A stretch of DNA of 64,000 nucleotides from Fidelibacterota bacterium (GCA_004124875.1 SCKJ01000001.1:62001-126000), one strand, 5' to 3'. Shown: positions 15,015 through 24,633, numbered from the stretch's first letter. A program made the numbers and translations. Notes: generated by a model not told the origin, from the sequence alone.

Positions 15015-17245
15015 AAGAGATTTGCCGGATCCATATCAAGGGTCAGCCGTACGCCCTTGTGGCTGCCTTCGAGCCAGGCCTGTGGCAGCTTGACGCGCAC
15101 GTGTTGGCGCAAGCGGTTTGCGGCGGGGTCCAGCTCCCGGGCCGACTTGATCAGGAGATGCGCCCGCCAGCGGCCCCTCAACCTTTCAAAAGGCGCCGTG
15201 GCCGGTCCCAGCAACGTCATGCCTTTGGGAACGGGAGATAATCGTTGATGCAGCCGCTCCGCCCGTTTCCAAACCGCGTCCCGGTCAGCTCCCTGCAGCA
15301 GCAACCGCAGCTGCCTGGAAAATGGCGGATAGTTCAGCTCGTTGCGCTCCGCCAGCGCTTGATTATAAAAGCGATGGGCATCCAACCTGGCGGCGGCCTG
15401 AATGGCAGGGTCCGCTGGATGGCTGGATTGGATAATCGCTTCACCGGGATGCTCTTTCCTCCGGCCCGCCCGGCCGCACACCTGATAGACCATTTGAAAG
15501 GTTCGCTCCCCGGCCCTGAAATCGGGGAAGGCGAGGCCGGTATCGGCATTGATCACACCGACCAACGTCACCCGGTCAAAGTCGAGCCCTTTGGCGATCA
15601 TCTGTGTGCCCAGCAAAATGTCGTAGCGGCCATCGCGAAAGTCGGACAGTAGCATGCTGTGGGCGCCACGCGCACGAGTGGTGTCGGCATCCATCCGGCA
15701 GACTTTGGCCTGGGGAAACAGGCGGCCCAGCTCCTGCTCAACCTGCTGAGTGCCCACACCATGCACCAGCACATGTGGCGACCCGCATTCCGGGCATTGC
15801 TCCAACCCCGGGGCCTGATGCCCGCAGTAATGGCAGCGCAACTGTTCGCCCTGCTTGTGGTAAGTAAGCGGCACAGAGCAGTTGGGGCATGCGGAGACAA
15901 AATCGCAATCGCTGCACGCGCAAACCGGGGCGAATCCACGCCTGTTCTGCAGCAGAATGATTTGCTCCTGGCGATCAAGCCTGACGCCAATGGCGGCAGC
16001 CAGGATGCGTGACAGAATGATGTTGTAGCTGTCGGTCTGTTGACGCTCCAGCCGCATATCGATGAGCTGCACGTTGGGGTAGTGGGCTCCGCCATAGCGA
16101 CGGGTCAGGGTGAGGTTTTGGAAGCGTCCGGAAATGCCGTTGAAATAGCTTTCAATGCTGGGCGTTGCCGTGGTTAGCAAAACTGTCGCCCCGGCATGCT
16201 GCCCCCGGATCAGGGCCACATCGCGGGCATGGTAGCGTGGCGCAGGGTCGTCCTGTTTATAACTGCTTTCCTGTTCTTCGTCCACCACAATCAGGCCCAG
16301 ATTGCTCAGCGGGGCAAAGACCGCGCTGCGGGCTCCCACGACGACCCTGAACTGCCCCTGTTGCAGCTGTTGCCAGGTCCACGCTTTTTCTGCGGCGGAC
16401 ATGCCGCTGTGCCAGAGCGCCACCTGCGCGCCAAAGGCGGAATGGAAGCGGTCCGCCACCTGCGGGGTCAGGCTGATTTCCGGCACCAGCACCAGCACGG
16501 AGCGACCCGCGCGAAGGGTCTCCCGCGCCGCCTGCAGGTAAACTTCCGTTTTGCCGCTACTGGTCACCCCCTTGAGCAGAAACGGGGCGAATTTTCCCGA
16601 CAGGATGCTTTCACTGAGCGCCGCCAGGGCCGTGGTCTGCTCATCGGTGAGTGTGACCGGCTCCGGGCTGCGCAGCCTTTTCGGATCAAGAGGGTTGGCC
16701 GCCAGCGGCTCCATCGACCGGCGCAGCAGCCCTTCTTCCGCCAGACGCTTTGCCGCCGCCGGCGCTGAGGAAAAGCTGCGTTGGAGCTGCGCCACCGCCA
16801 GTGGACCGTCCGCCTCGGCCAGGCTCCTTAAAATCGCCTCCTGCACCGGGGCCTGCCGGGACCAGCCGTCCAGGGCCTCCTTTCCCTCGGGCGTAATGGA
16901 GACCATCAGCTGTTCCCGCGGACCGGCCGCGTCACTGAAACCCAGGGGCAGCGCCGCCTTCAGCACCAGCCCCAGAGGCGTCATGTAGTAATCGCTGATC
17001 CATTGCAGCGTGGCCCATAAATCGGGCGGCAGAGAGGCCGGGTCATCCTTAATGCCGGTGATACTTTTCAAGGCGCCTTTATAGGGGGCGGCCGGAGGGA
17101 GCTCCACCACAACTCCCACGGCGGCGGATTTTCTGAACGGAACGGAGACAAAACAGCCGATACGGAGCGCACCGGCTAAATTTTCCGGCACCTTATAGCT
17201 GAACGACTGGTACCTGGACAGAGGCAACACCACCTGGGCGTACAC
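15011..17245 (-). CDS. priA: Primosomal protein N', replication restart helicase
   Basis: A 744-residue PriA starting at GTG. In order it has an N-terminal DNA-binding domain (VVLPLSRYQSFSYKVP), the helicase core with Walker A GVTSSGKTEVYL, and motif II VVDEEQESSYKQ. The zinc-binding insert has eight Cys (CACSDCDFVSACPNC, CHYCGH, CPECGS), and the C-terminal helicase motifs (GTQMIAKGLDFDRV, QVCGRAGR) follow. PriA reloads the replisome at stalled forks. Motif II reads DEEQ where most PriA have DEEH. It follows rplI after 38 bases and overlaps the next gene by ATGA. Confidence 0.97.
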   Translation of the reverse strand: MYAQVVLPLSRYQSFSYKVPENLAGALRIGCFVSVPFRKSAAVGVVVELPPAAPYKGALKSITGIKDDPASLPPDLWATLQWISDYYMTPLGLVLKAALPLGFSDAAGPREQLMVSITPEGKEALDGWSRQAPVQEAILRSLAEADGPLAVAQLQRSFSSAPAAAKRLAEEGLLRRSMEPLAANPLDPKRLRSPEPVTLTDEQTTALAALSESILSGKFAPFLLKGVTSSGKTEVYLQAARETLRAGRSVLVLVPEISLTPQVADRFHSAFGAQVALWHSGMSAAEKAWTWQQLQQGQFRVVVGARSAVFAPLSNLGLIVVDEEQESSYKQDDPAPRYHARDVALIRGQHAGATVLLTTATPSIESYFNGISGRFQNLTLTRRYGGAHYPNVQLIDMRLERQQTDSYNIILSRILAAAIGVRLDRQEQIILLQNRRGFAPVCACSDCDFVSACPNCSVPLTYHKQGEQLRCHYCGHQAPGLEQCPECGSPHVLVHGVGTQQVEQELGRLFPQAKVCRMDADTTRARGAHSMLLSDFRDGRYDILLGTQMIAKGLDFDRVTLVGVINADTGLAFPDFRAGERTFQMVYQVCGRAGRRKEHPGEAIIQSSHPADPAIQAAARLDAHRFYNQALAERNELNYPPFSRQLRLLLQGADRDAVWKRAERLHQRLSPVPKGMTLLGPATAPFERLRGRWRAHLLIKSARELDPAANRLRQHVRVKLPQAWLEGSHKGVRLTLDMDPANLL

Positions 17246-17283
17246 AGCGGCTGCCTAGCGGAAGTGGGGCGGCGATTCGGCGA

Positions 17284-17727
17284 TTACGCTTTGACCACCC
17301 ATACCGTGACCGTGCCCGTAACGCCGTGACCAAGTTTTACGTTCACTGCGTATTCGCCCAGGGCTTTCAGCGGCTCATCCAAAAGGATATCCTTTTTGTA
17401 TATTTTGAATCCGTTTTCTTTCAACAGATCGGCAATAATCTGCGTCGTCACCGAGCCAAAAACTTTATCCTCTTCCCCAACAGTAACGGTGGCAGAAAGA
17501 GAGACCTTGCCAAGCCGCAGTGCCAGTTCGCCCAGTTCGCCTTTGATCTTATCCACCTCCACTTCTTCCCGGCGGGCAATATCGGCCACCAGTTTCAGGT
17601 TGGCCTGCGTGGCCCTTACAGCCAGGCTGTTGGGAAACAGGTAGTTGCGGGCATAGCCCGATTTGACCCGTACAACAGTTCCGGTGGAACCGAGACTTTC
17701 CACGTTTTGCGTCAGAACAATTTCCAT
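17284..17727 (-). CDS. rplI: Ribosomal protein L9
   Basis: A 147-residue L9 binding 23S rRNA. The N-terminal domain MEIVLTQNVESLGSTGTVVRVK with GYARNYLFPNSLAV carries the family signature, a central helix follows (LKLVADIARREEVEVDKIKGEL in part), and the C-terminal domain contains FGSVTTQIIADLL. Length matches E. coli L9 (149). It is the fourth gene of rpsF-ssb-rpsR-rplI, an order conserved in many bacteria. Confidence 0.98.
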   Translation of the reverse strand: MEIVLTQNVESLGSTGTVVRVKSGYARNYLFPNSLAVRATQANLKLVADIARREEVEVDKIKGELGELALRLGKVSLSATVTVGEEDKVFGSVTTQIIADLLKENGFKIYKKDILLDEPLKALGEYAVNVKLGHGVTGTVTVWVVKA

Positions 17728-17742
17728 GTCGGTATCTTCCTG

Positions 17743-17973
17743 CTAGCTCTGGGTTACATCCAGGGAGTAGTGGATTAGAGCAATGTTGCGGGCGCGTTTG
17801 ATGGAGCGTGTCAACATCCGTTGATGCCTGGCGCAGACTCCCGTCACCCTGCGAGGAATAATTTTCCCCTGCTCGGTTATAAATCGGCGCAATATTTTGG
17901 CATCCTTGTAATCTATACGGATCACCCGATTTTCGCAAAACTTGCAAACTTTTTGCCGGTTAACGAAGGCCAT
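17743..17973 (-). CDS. rpsR: Ribosomal protein S18
   Basis: A 76-residue S18 of the small subunit. CKFCENRVIRIDYKDAK, LRRFITEQGKIIPRRVTG and HQRMLTRSIKRARNIALI are the family signature blocks. The Cys-rich CKFC near residue 10 is of the Cys-containing S18 type. It forms the platform with S6, which is encoded two genes upstream. GGAGAAAT precedes the start. Confidence 0.98.
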   Translation of the reverse strand: MAFVNRQKVCKFCENRVIRIDYKDAKILRRFITEQGKIIPRRVTGVCARHQRMLTRSIKRARNIALIHYSLDVTQS

Positions 17974-18020
17974 AAATATTTCTCCTTTGTGCCTGGAAAA
18001 AAGTCCCAGACCTCTGATCT

Positions 18021-18434
18021 CTAATTTTCAGGTAATGCATTTCCAACATCGGCGAGGGCGTCAACGGCCTGGGGGTCTGCCACTTCGGCCCTGCGAACGT
18101 CGAGGAACTGAATTTTTTTCGCTTTGATCTCCACCATATTGCGCGGCGCCCCTTCATCGGAGTAAATCTTGCGGCTCTGTAGCTCGCCGGTCACCAGAAC
18201 GCTGCTGCCACGGGTCAGATTATCCCGGCAGCTCACAGCCAGGTTATCCCAGGCCACCACTCCAACAAAGCAGACATCCTCCTTTATGGTCCCACTGCGG
18301 TCTTTAAACCGCTTGTTGGAAGCCATATAAAAATTGACGACTGGCGTACCCGTTTTGGTTTCCGAATACCTCGGGTCATTGGTCAAATTTCCTGCCATCA
18401 AGATTAGATTCAGGTCCGGCATCCGTAAATCCAT
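18021..18434 (-). CDS. ssb: Single-stranded DNA-binding protein
   Basis: A 137-residue SSB with an OB fold: LNLILMAGNLTNDPRYSET, VVNFYMASNKRFKD, CFVGVVAWDNLAVSC and LVTGELQSRKIYSDEG. ATG 18434 is chosen because GGGGAG lies upstream and it begins just after the rpsF stop. Upstream in-frame ATGs would lie inside rpsF. The protein ends in DALADVGNALPEN, so the usual acidic tip (DDDIPF type) that recruits partner proteins is missing. It lies between rpsF and rpsR as in many bacteria. Confidence 0.93.
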   Translation of the reverse strand: MDLRMPDLNLILMAGNLTNDPRYSETKTGTPVVNFYMASNKRFKDRSGTIKEDVCFVGVVAWDNLAVSCRDNLTRGSSVLVTGELQSRKIYSDEGAPRNMVEIKAKKIQFLDVRRAEVADPQAVDALADVGNALPEN

Positions 18435-18471
18435 CTTCTCGCTCCCCTTATCTACTCGTGCTCTGTTGCGA

Positions 18472-19044
18472 TCAAACCGGGCTATCTGCTTTAGCGTCAA
18501 CTTCAGCCACTTTGTCAGATCCAGATTCTGCCGCCGCTACGTCATCGCCCTCTTTTTCCTCGGCCGCTGCTTCATCAGATTTATCGGTCCCCTCATCTTC
18601 TTCGGCCGCCGACCCTGGCGCTTTCTCGGCAGGTTCATCGGTGCCTTTATCATCCTCGGCCGACTCTGCCGCTTGTTCAGCTTCAACATCAGACTTGGCA
18701 TCAGACGCTTCGGCTCCCTCGCGCTCCGCAGGTGGGGGAGGCGAAGTGCGGATTTCATCGGGATCAATGGCGACGATCATCTGCGCGATGACGTCATCAT
18801 TGAGCTCCAAATCCTGACCGAACTTGGCAATATCGACCCCCTCGCCCTGGAACTGTAGCAGCACATACGTGCCAAAGCGCTGTTTTTCCACGGCATAGGC
18901 CAGACGCTTTTTGCCCATATTTTCTTCGAACATCAGTTCGCCCCCTCGCTTGGCCAAGGCCTTCTTGGTCGCTTCCACGACCTTGGTCAGGCCGGCATCC
19001 TCCAGGTTGGGGTGCACAATGTAGATGGCTTCATAATAACGCAC
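18472..19044 (-). CDS. rpsF: Ribosomal protein S6 with a long acidic tail
   Basis: A 190-residue S6. The first 100 residues are a normal S6 domain ([35 protein letters not shown]). The last 85 residues are low complexity, almost entirely Glu, Asp, Ala, Ser and Lys, and far longer than the short Glu-rich end of E. coli S6 (about 131-135 residues). The stop is 37 bases before the ssb start. S6 binds S18 and 16S rRNA, and the tail should stick out of the ribosome. No frameshift is evident because the tail ends cleanly before ssb. Confidence 0.97.
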   Translation of the reverse strand: MRYYEAIYIVHPNLEDAGLTKVVEATKKALAKRGGELMFEENMGKKRLAYAVEKQRFGTYVLLQFQGEGVDIAKFGQDLELNDDVIAQMIVAIDPDEIRTSPPPPAEREGAEASDAKSDVEAEQAAESAEDDKGTDEPAEKAPGSAAEEDEGTDKSDEAAAEEKEGDDVAAAESGSDKVAEVDAKADSPV

Positions 19045-19064
19045 TGTGGTCTCTCCTGTTCAAA

Positions 19065-21116
19065 TTACTTGATCAGCGGCGCAATCACCAACGATACCAC
19101 TGATGTGAGCTTGATTAAAATGTTGAGTGACGGTCCCGCGGTATCCTTGAAGGGGTCGCCAACGGTGTCGCCGGTAATAGCGGCCATGTGGGCCGGGGAG
19201 CCTTTGCCGCCGTGGGCTCCACCCTCGATATGCTTCTTGGCGTTGTCCCAGGCCCCACCGGCATTGGCCATGAATATGGCCATCAACACTCCGGAGGTAG
19301 TGATGCCCGTGAGTACGCCGGCAAGCATTTCCGGTCCGCCTAAAAAGCCGAATACGACCGGAGTCAGCACCGCCAGCAATCCCGGCGCTATCATTTTACG
19401 CAGGGCCGCCTTGGTGGAAATGTCGACGCAGGCGGCATAATCAGGCCGTCCGGTACCTTCCAAAATGCCGGGAATTTCCCGAAACTGGCGTCGCACCTCC
19501 TCGATCATGGCGAAGGCGGCCTCACCTACGGCCTTCATGGCCAGGCCTGAAAACAAGAACGGCAGCATAGCGCCAAGGAGGATGCCGGCCATGACTTTCG
19601 GCTGCGACAGATCAATCACTTCCAACCCCACCACTTTGGTGTAGGCGGCGAACATGGCCAGGGCGGTCAGGGCGGCCGAGCCGATGGCAAAGCCTTTGCC
19701 GATGGCCGCCGTTGTGTTGCCCACGGCGTCGAGGCGATCCGTGCGCTCGCGGACTTCCGGCGGCTGATGGGACATTTCTGCAATGCCCCCGGCGTTGTCG
19801 GCAATGGGGCCGTAAGCATCAACGGCCAGCTGGATACCGGTGGTGGCCAACATGCCCAGCGCAGCAATGGCGATGCCGTAAAGACCGCTCATCATATGGC
19901 TCGATACAATGGCGATGGCGATGATGAACACCGGCCCAACGGTGGAAAACATGCCGATGGACAGCCCGGCAATGATGTTGGTGGCGGCCCCTGTCTCGGA
20001 GGCCGCCGCAATGGTCGCCACGGGCGATTTGTTCTCGGCAGTGTAATATTCTGTGACGATGCCGATGAGCGTCCCGGCAACCAGCCCGATGACACTCGAT
20101 GTAAACAGGCCTGTGGCCGTCAATGCCTTATCGCCGATAAAGATGGCCTCGGGCAGCTGCGCCTGCGTTACCAGCCATGCGGCGATGATCATCAGACCGG
20201 CCGCAATCATGGTTCCTGTGGTCAAGGCATTTTGCGGGTTGCCACTTTCTTTTACGCGCACGAAAAAGGTGCCAATCACCGAGGCAACGATACCTGCGGC
20301 GGCTAGATATAGCGGCAGCATGACCAGCACGGGCGTCTCGGCGCCGGCCGCAGTAACGGCAACAGAGCCGAGCACCATCGCCCCGATGATGGAACCCACA
20401 TACGATTCAAACAGGTCGGCCCCCATACCGGCGACATCACCGACATTATCACCCACGTTATCGGCGATGGTGGCCGGGTTGCGGGGATCGTCCTCCGGGA
20501 TGCCCGCCTCCAACTTGCCGACCAGGTCCGCACCCACATCAGCCGCCTTGGTGAAGATGCCCCCGCCAACCCGGGCGAACAGGGCGATGGACGAGGCCCC
20601 CATGGCGAATCCCGACAGCACCTCCATCGTTTCAGGAAAGCCCGAATAGATGGGCGTGTAAAACTTCAGCAGGAACAGCAGCCCCAAAACGCCGAGGCCC
20701 ACGACGCTCAGGCCCAGGACCGACCCACCCGCGAAGGCAACTGCCAGCGCCGCGTTCAGGCTTGACGTGGCCGCCTGAGTGGTGCGATGATTGGCGTTGG
20801 TGGCCGCTTTAAAGCCGATAAATCCGGCCAGACCGGAGCAGACTGCGCCCACCACAAACGACAGCGCCACCAGCCCCAAACCGGCGCCACGGCTTTCGTT
20901 GGAAAAATAGAGCAGAATGGCGACGGCTACGACGAACAGGCCCATCATCTTATATTCCGCCTTGATGAAGGCCATGGATCCCTCGCGGATCGCCTGGCCG
21001 ATTTCCACCATTTTTTCACTGCCGGGATCCTGCTTCGATACCCACCTGGCCTGGTAATATGCAAAGCCAAGCGCCAACACCCCGGAGAGGGCGATCACAT
21101 AATCGAGTAAATTCAT
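19065..21116 (-). CDS. hppA: Membrane-bound ion-translocating pyrophosphatase, K+-dependent type
   Basis: A 683-residue integral membrane pyrophosphatase with about 16 membrane helices, coupling PPi hydrolysis to H+ or Na+ export. Substrate-site motifs include [21 protein letters not shown] in part ([16 protein letters not shown]), [20 protein letters not shown] in part ([14 protein letters not shown]), and the C-terminal [26 protein letters not shown] has Ala where K+-independent enzymes have Lys, so the K+-requiring class is expected. Whether H+ or Na+ is pumped cannot be told by eye. It sits between pth and rpsF on the same strand. Confidence 0.97.
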   Translation of the reverse strand: MNLLDYVIALSGVLALGFAYYQARWVSKQDPGSEKMVEIGQAIREGSMAFIKAEYKMMGLFVVAVAILLYFSNESRGAGLGLVALSFVVGAVCSGLAGFIGFKAATNANHRTTQAATSSLNAALAVAFAGGSVLGLSVVGLGVLGLLFLLKFYTPIYSGFPETMEVLSGFAMGASSIALFARVGGGIFTKAADVGADLVGKLEAGIPEDDPRNPATIADNVGDNVGDVAGMGADLFESYVGSIIGAMVLGSVAVTAAGAETPVLVMLPLYLAAAGIVASVIGTFFVRVKESGNPQNALTTGTMIAAGLMIIAAWLVTQAQLPEAIFIGDKALTATGLFTSSVIGLVAGTLIGIVTEYYTAENKSPVATIAAASETGAATNIIAGLSIGMFSTVGPVFIIAIAIVSSHMMSGLYGIAIAALGMLATTGIQLAVDAYGPIADNAGGIAEMSHQPPEVRERTDRLDAVGNTTAAIGKGFAIGSAALTALAMFAAYTKVVGLEVIDLSQPKVMAGILLGAMLPFLFSGLAMKAVGEAAFAMIEEVRRQFREIPGILEGTGRPDYAACVDISTKAALRKMIAPGLLAVLTPVVFGFLGGPEMLAGVLTGITTSGVLMAIFMANAGGAWDNAKKHIEGGAHGGKGSPAHMAAITGDTVGDPFKDTAGPSLNILIKLTSVVSLVIAPLIK

Positions 21117-21129
21117 GCAGCTGGGCCTT

Positions 21130-21699
21130 TCATGATCGCTCAGATTCGGGACGGCTGTTGTAGCGCGTCATGGTGGGCTCGATGCCATTTTCCATATAAT
21201 ACTGTAAACCGTCGGCAGCTTTTTTCCGCACCTCATCGACGAGCGGCTGATCGACCTTGCGAAACGGCCGCAACACGTACTTTTCACTCGGTCTCATGGG
21301 AGCGTCAGTGGCGATGCCGAGCCGTAAACGGCCAAACTGCTCCGTACCAAGCTGGTAGATGACCGATTCCATGCCGCGATGGCCGCCGGCGCCGCCGGCA
21401 GGCCTGAAACGGAGCGTCCCCAGCGGCAGGTCGATATCATCGTGCGCCACCAACAATTCAGCGGCCGCCGCCTGGAAAAAGGTGAGCGCCTCGCGCACCG
21501 GCAGTCCGCTGTTGTTCATGGATGCCGTCGGTTTCACGAGGATCACCTCTCCGCCACGGGCCACAAGATAGGCGCCCCGTCCCGGTTTGAACGTGATCTC
21601 ATGACGCCGGGCCAGTTCGTCCATCAGCCAGAAGCCGAAATTGTGGCGCGTCTGGGCGTATTGCTTGCCGGGATTCCCCAGACCAATCAGCAAATGCAA
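21130..21699 (-). CDS. pth: Peptidyl-tRNA hydrolase
   Basis: A 189-residue Pth recycling peptidyl-tRNA. It starts [20 protein letters not shown] (catalytic His near residue 20), then [15 protein letters not shown] (substrate Asn) and [18 protein letters not shown] in part (HDDIDLPLG), followed by [10 protein letters not shown]. Length matches bacterial Pth (about 190). The gene lies 8 bases after rplY, and the prs-rplY-pth order is widely conserved. Confidence 0.97.
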   Translation of the reverse strand: MHLLIGLGNPGKQYAQTRHNFGFWLMDELARRHEITFKPGRGAYLVARGGEVILVKPTASMNNSGLPVREALTFFQAAAAELLVAHDDIDLPLGTLRFRPAGGAGGHRGMESVIYQLGTEQFGRLRLGIATDAPMRPSEKYVLRPFRKVDQPLVDEVRKKAADGLQYYMENGIEPTMTRYNSRPESERS

Positions 21700-21707
21700 G
21701 GTATCGA

Positions 21708-22373
21708 TTACTCCTTGCTGTCCGGCTCGTCACCGCTATCACCTTCATCGGCGCCTTCTTCGCCTTCAGCCTCTTCAAACTCGAAGCCCTCCTCTTCAAG
21801 TTCCTCCTCTTCTTCAGGACCTTTCGGATGGGCAATGTTGACCACGAGAACATCGACGGGCGTCAGCAGCTCGATGGCCCCCACCTCCAAATCGCCGGCG
21901 TGGATGGCATCGCCGATTTGCAGATCAGTGATATCGATGTCGAAATGAGTGGGGATATCGCTGGCCCGGCAGCGGATGTCGAGCTCCTGCAGGTCATGGT
22001 GCATCTGACCGCCGGCATCCTTCACGCCCGTGGCCACCCCAATAATGTGGATAGGCACCCGCACCTCCACCAATTCATCCATTCTGACCCCTTTAAAGTC
22101 GACATGAAGAATCTCATCGGTGACGGGATGGTACTGCAGCTCCTTGATCAGGACATTCCGGCGCTCCCCACCTACGCTCACGTGGTAGACCAGGGCATCA
22201 CTGGCCAGGGCCTGACCGAGCAGCTTGGCGTCCACCTGAAACATAATGGGCTCGGGCTGGTCGGAAGCATAATAGATGCCGGGAATAAATCCTGTTTGGC
22301 GCAACTTCCGGGAACCTTTTTTGCCCCGCAATTCGCGCCGCTCTACGTCGATCTTAAAATCTTTCGTTGCCAT
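21708..22373 (-). CDS. rplY: Ribosomal protein L25, long CTC/TL5 form
   Basis: A 221-residue L25 binding 5S rRNA. The N-terminal L25 domain (LRGKKGSRKLRQTGFIPGIYY) is followed by the TL5 C-terminal beta domain (EVRVPIHIIGVATGV, CRASDIPTHFDIDI). The last 35 residues are very acidic (EEEEELEEEGFEFEEAEGEE). The long form is usual outside the gamma-proteobacteria. It starts 2 bases before the prs stop region and ends 8 bases ahead of pth, so it is in one operon with them. Confidence 0.97.
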   Translation of the reverse strand: MATKDFKIDVERRELRGKKGSRKLRQTGFIPGIYYASDQPEPIMFQVDAKLLGQALASDALVYHVSVGGERRNVLIKELQYHPVTDEILHVDFKGVRMDELVEVRVPIHIIGVATGVKDAGGQMHHDLQELDIRCRASDIPTHFDIDITDLQIGDAIHAGDLEVGAIELLTPVDVLVVNIAHPKGPEEEEELEEEGFEFEEAEGEEGADEGDSGDEPDSKE

Positions 22374-22375
22374 GC

Positions 22376-23314
22376 CTAACTCTCCAGTGAAAATAGTGAA
22401 CTGAGGGACTGCCCAGCGGTGATTCTCTCGATGGATGAGGCAAACACTTTCGCCACCGAGATGATTTCGAGTTTGCCGCCAATGTCCCCGGCATCAATTT
22501 TAATCGTATTGGTTACGATAATTTTGTCAATATCGGAGTTGGCCAGGCGCTCTACGGCACTGCCGGAGAGAACCCCGTGGGTTGCAACGGCAGTCACCTT
22601 TCTCGCTCCATGTTCAAGCGCGCTCTCCGCTGCGCTCACCAAGGTTCCTGCCGTATCGATCATGTCGTCAATGATCAGCACATGGCGTCCATCGAGGTTT
22701 CCCACCAGGTGCACCACCTCTACTTTATTGGGCTCAGGCCGGCGTTTATCGATCAAGGCGAAACCTAAATCCAGGTAGCGGGCATAGGCCTGTCCCATGC
22801 GCGCCGAACCCATGTCGGGGGCGAGCACCACGCCCGTCTGCAGGTCCAGATCAAACCTTTTCAGCCGCTCGATCAGCACCAGCCGCGAGTACAGGTTGTC
22901 GAACGGAATATTTACAAATCCCTGGATTTGCGGCGAATGCAGGTCCATTGTCAGCATGCGGTTGGCGCCGGCCGCTTCAAACGTATCCAGAAAAAGACGC
23001 GCCGAGATGGGCACCCGCGGCTTGTCCTTACGATCTTGCCGGGCGTAACCGTAGTATGGGATAACCGCCGTAACCGAGTTGGCCGAAGCCCTGCGCGCGG
23101 CATCGATCATCAGCAGCAGCTCGATGATGTTGTCCGACGGGGGATTCGTCGACTGGATGATGAAAACGTCCACGTTACGGATGTTTTCCTCGTACTTGAC
23201 GTAAATCTCGCCATCGGAAAAGGTCTTGATGATCACCTCGCCCAACGGTATGGCCAGTTCGCGGGAAATTTCCGCCGAGAGCGCAGGGTTTGATCGCCCC
23301 GTAAACAGTTTCAT
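22376..23314 (-). CDS. prs: Ribose-phosphate pyrophosphokinase
   Basis: A 312-residue PRPP synthase making the precursor of nucleotides, His and Trp. Visible are KLFTGRSNPALS at the start, FSDGEIYVKYEENIR, YYGYARQDRK (ATP site), TMDLHSPQIQGFVNIP, and the PRPP loop VLIIDDMIDTAGTL. ATG 23314 fits family length. ATG 23332 would add six residues and lies very near the tRNA-Gln end. The tRNA is 32 bases upstream on the same strand, so both may come from one transcript. Confidence 0.97.
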   Translation of the reverse strand: MKLFTGRSNPALSAEISRELAIPLGEVIIKTFSDGEIYVKYEENIRNVDVFIIQSTNPPSDNIIELLLMIDAARRASANSVTAVIPYYGYARQDRKDKPRVPISARLFLDTFEAAGANRMLTMDLHSPQIQGFVNIPFDNLYSRLVLIERLKRFDLDLQTGVVLAPDMGSARMGQAYARYLDLGFALIDKRRPEPNKVEVVHLVGNLDGRHVLIIDDMIDTAGTLVSAAESALEHGARKVTAVATHGVLSGSAVERLANSDIDKIIVTNTIKIDAGDIGGKLEIISVAKVFASSIERITAGQSLSSLFSLES

Positions 23315-23345
23315 GTGATGTCCGGATTGCATTCTCTTAACCTTG

Positions 23346-23416
23346 TTCGGGGACGAGGAATCGAACCTCGATTGACGGGATCAAAGCCCGTAGTCCTGCC
23401 TTTAGACGATCCCCGA
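23346..23416 (-). tRNA. tRNA-Gln (anticodon UUG)
   Basis: A 71-base leftward cloverleaf. TCGGGGA pairs with TCCCCGA in the acceptor, the anticodon arm ACGGG/CCCGT holds loop CTTTGAT with anticodon TTG, and the T arm has GGTTCGATTCC. It reads CAA (Gln). CCA is not encoded. It sits directly upstream of prs on the same strand. The 224 bases upstream to 23640 show no supportable gene. Confidence 0.95.
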
Positions 23417-23640
23417 TCAGCCTGTGGGCATCTTCAACATTTTGCAGATGGTCAGCGGCGGCGCTCCCGCATGGGGGGCCAGGGGTGGCAGCCGTATCTC
23501 CACAGTCCAGATTTTCCTCTGGACAGACGGGCGCCTTTGGGGCCCAATCTGCGGATATGTCGATACGCCACATGGGAAGCATTGATCCTTCCTTTATTGG
23601 CTTGGGAACTTAAGCCGCGTCAGCTTTGGATGACAAATCT

Positions 23641-24633
23641 TTATCGTGCGGGCAGCAGGGTTGACAAGTGGCCGATTTCCACCCCCATGTGGTTGCGCAG
23701 AATGGGCCGGTGGTACTCTGGTAGCCGCTCAAGTTCAGCAGATGTCACCAGACCTGCCGATTCGAGAATGGCCAGCGCTACTTGCCATTTGGGGCGGCTT
23801 GCGCCGTCTTGCACTTTCAGGGCCAGACCCCAGCTCTGGCCGCGCGTATCTCTAATGCCGATCAACTGCACCCCTTCGGCTCCTTCCTTCGAGACGGCGC
23901 GCTGACCCAGGGCAGTCATGAAATCACTGTCGAACCTGCCGGTGCCCCCCACCAGTTGAGGGTAGGCCTGCATGGCCCGCAGCTGTGGCTCGAGCAGACT
24001 GTCGGTGCCGGAAATCAACAGTTGCCCCAACCGGGCCAGCTCCTTGATGGTGAGATAAAACGTTGGCGCGGAGCAGCCGTCGATGGCCGTGGCAAAGTCG
24101 CCGCGGCCCAACCACGCCTGTAGCTGGCGGGCAATCATCTGCTGCACCGGATGAGCCGGGTCCAGGTAGTCTTTCAAATCGGCGCCGACAGCAAGCGCCG
24201 CCGCCAGAAAGCCGGTATGTTTGCCGGAGCAGTTGTTGTGCAGCGCAGTTGCCGCGGCGCCGGATTTCAGGAGCGCATCACGGCTCGGTTCATGGTAGGG
24301 GTAATGACTGCCGCATCCCAGGTCACTCTCGGAGACACCCACCTGCTCCATAAATCTGCTCACCGCCTCGACATGATACGGCTCGCCACTGTGGGATGCG
24401 CAGGCCAGGGCCAGCTGTTCACCGGTCAGTCCGAACCGCTCCATCGCTCCGGAGAGGTGCAGTGCGGCTGCCTGAAACGGCTTCAGCGAGGAGCGAGCCG
24501 GCACCCACCGCCCAAAATCACCGGCGCTGAATACGACACTGCCGTCCGGGCCCACGAGGACCGCCACGGTCAGGTGGACACTTTCGGTGTCGTCACCGCG
24601 AGATACAACGGTTTGGATCAGATCGTGCTTCAT
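23641..24633 (-). CDS. Asparaginase II family protein
   Basis: A 330-residue member of the Asparaginase_II family, which hydrolyses asparagine and is unrelated to the classical AnsA/AnsB type. It matches in VSRGDDTESVHLTVAVL in part (SRGDDTESVHL), PARSSLKPFQAAAL, CASHSGEPYHVEAV, LHNNCSGKHTGF and IDGCSAPTFYLTI. The SLKPFQ and NCSGKH blocks are hallmarks. There is no signal peptide. It is transcribed alone, divergent from the sigma-factor gene across a 367-base gap. Confidence 0.9.
   Translation of the reverse strand: MKHDLIQTVVSRGDDTESVHLTVAVLVGPDGSVVFSAGDFGRWVPARSSLKPFQAAALHLSGAMERFGLTGEQLALACASHSGEPYHVEAVSRFMEQVGVSESDLGCGSHYPYHEPSRDALLKSGAAATALHNNCSGKHTGFLAAALAVGADLKDYLDPAHPVQQMIARQLQAWLGRGDFATAIDGCSAPTFYLTIKELARLGQLLISGTDSLLEPQLRAMQAYPQLVGGTGRFDSDFMTALGQRAVSKEGAEGVQLIGIRDTRGQSWGLALKVQDGASRPKWQVALAILESAGLVTSAELERLPEYHRPILRNHMGVEIGHLSTLLPAR

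Noticed and set aside
23337-23582. Leftward frame of 81 codons with a good GGAAGG ribosome site (MLPMWRIDISADW...)
   Set aside because: It runs across the whole tRNA-Gln gene and has no recognisable domain.
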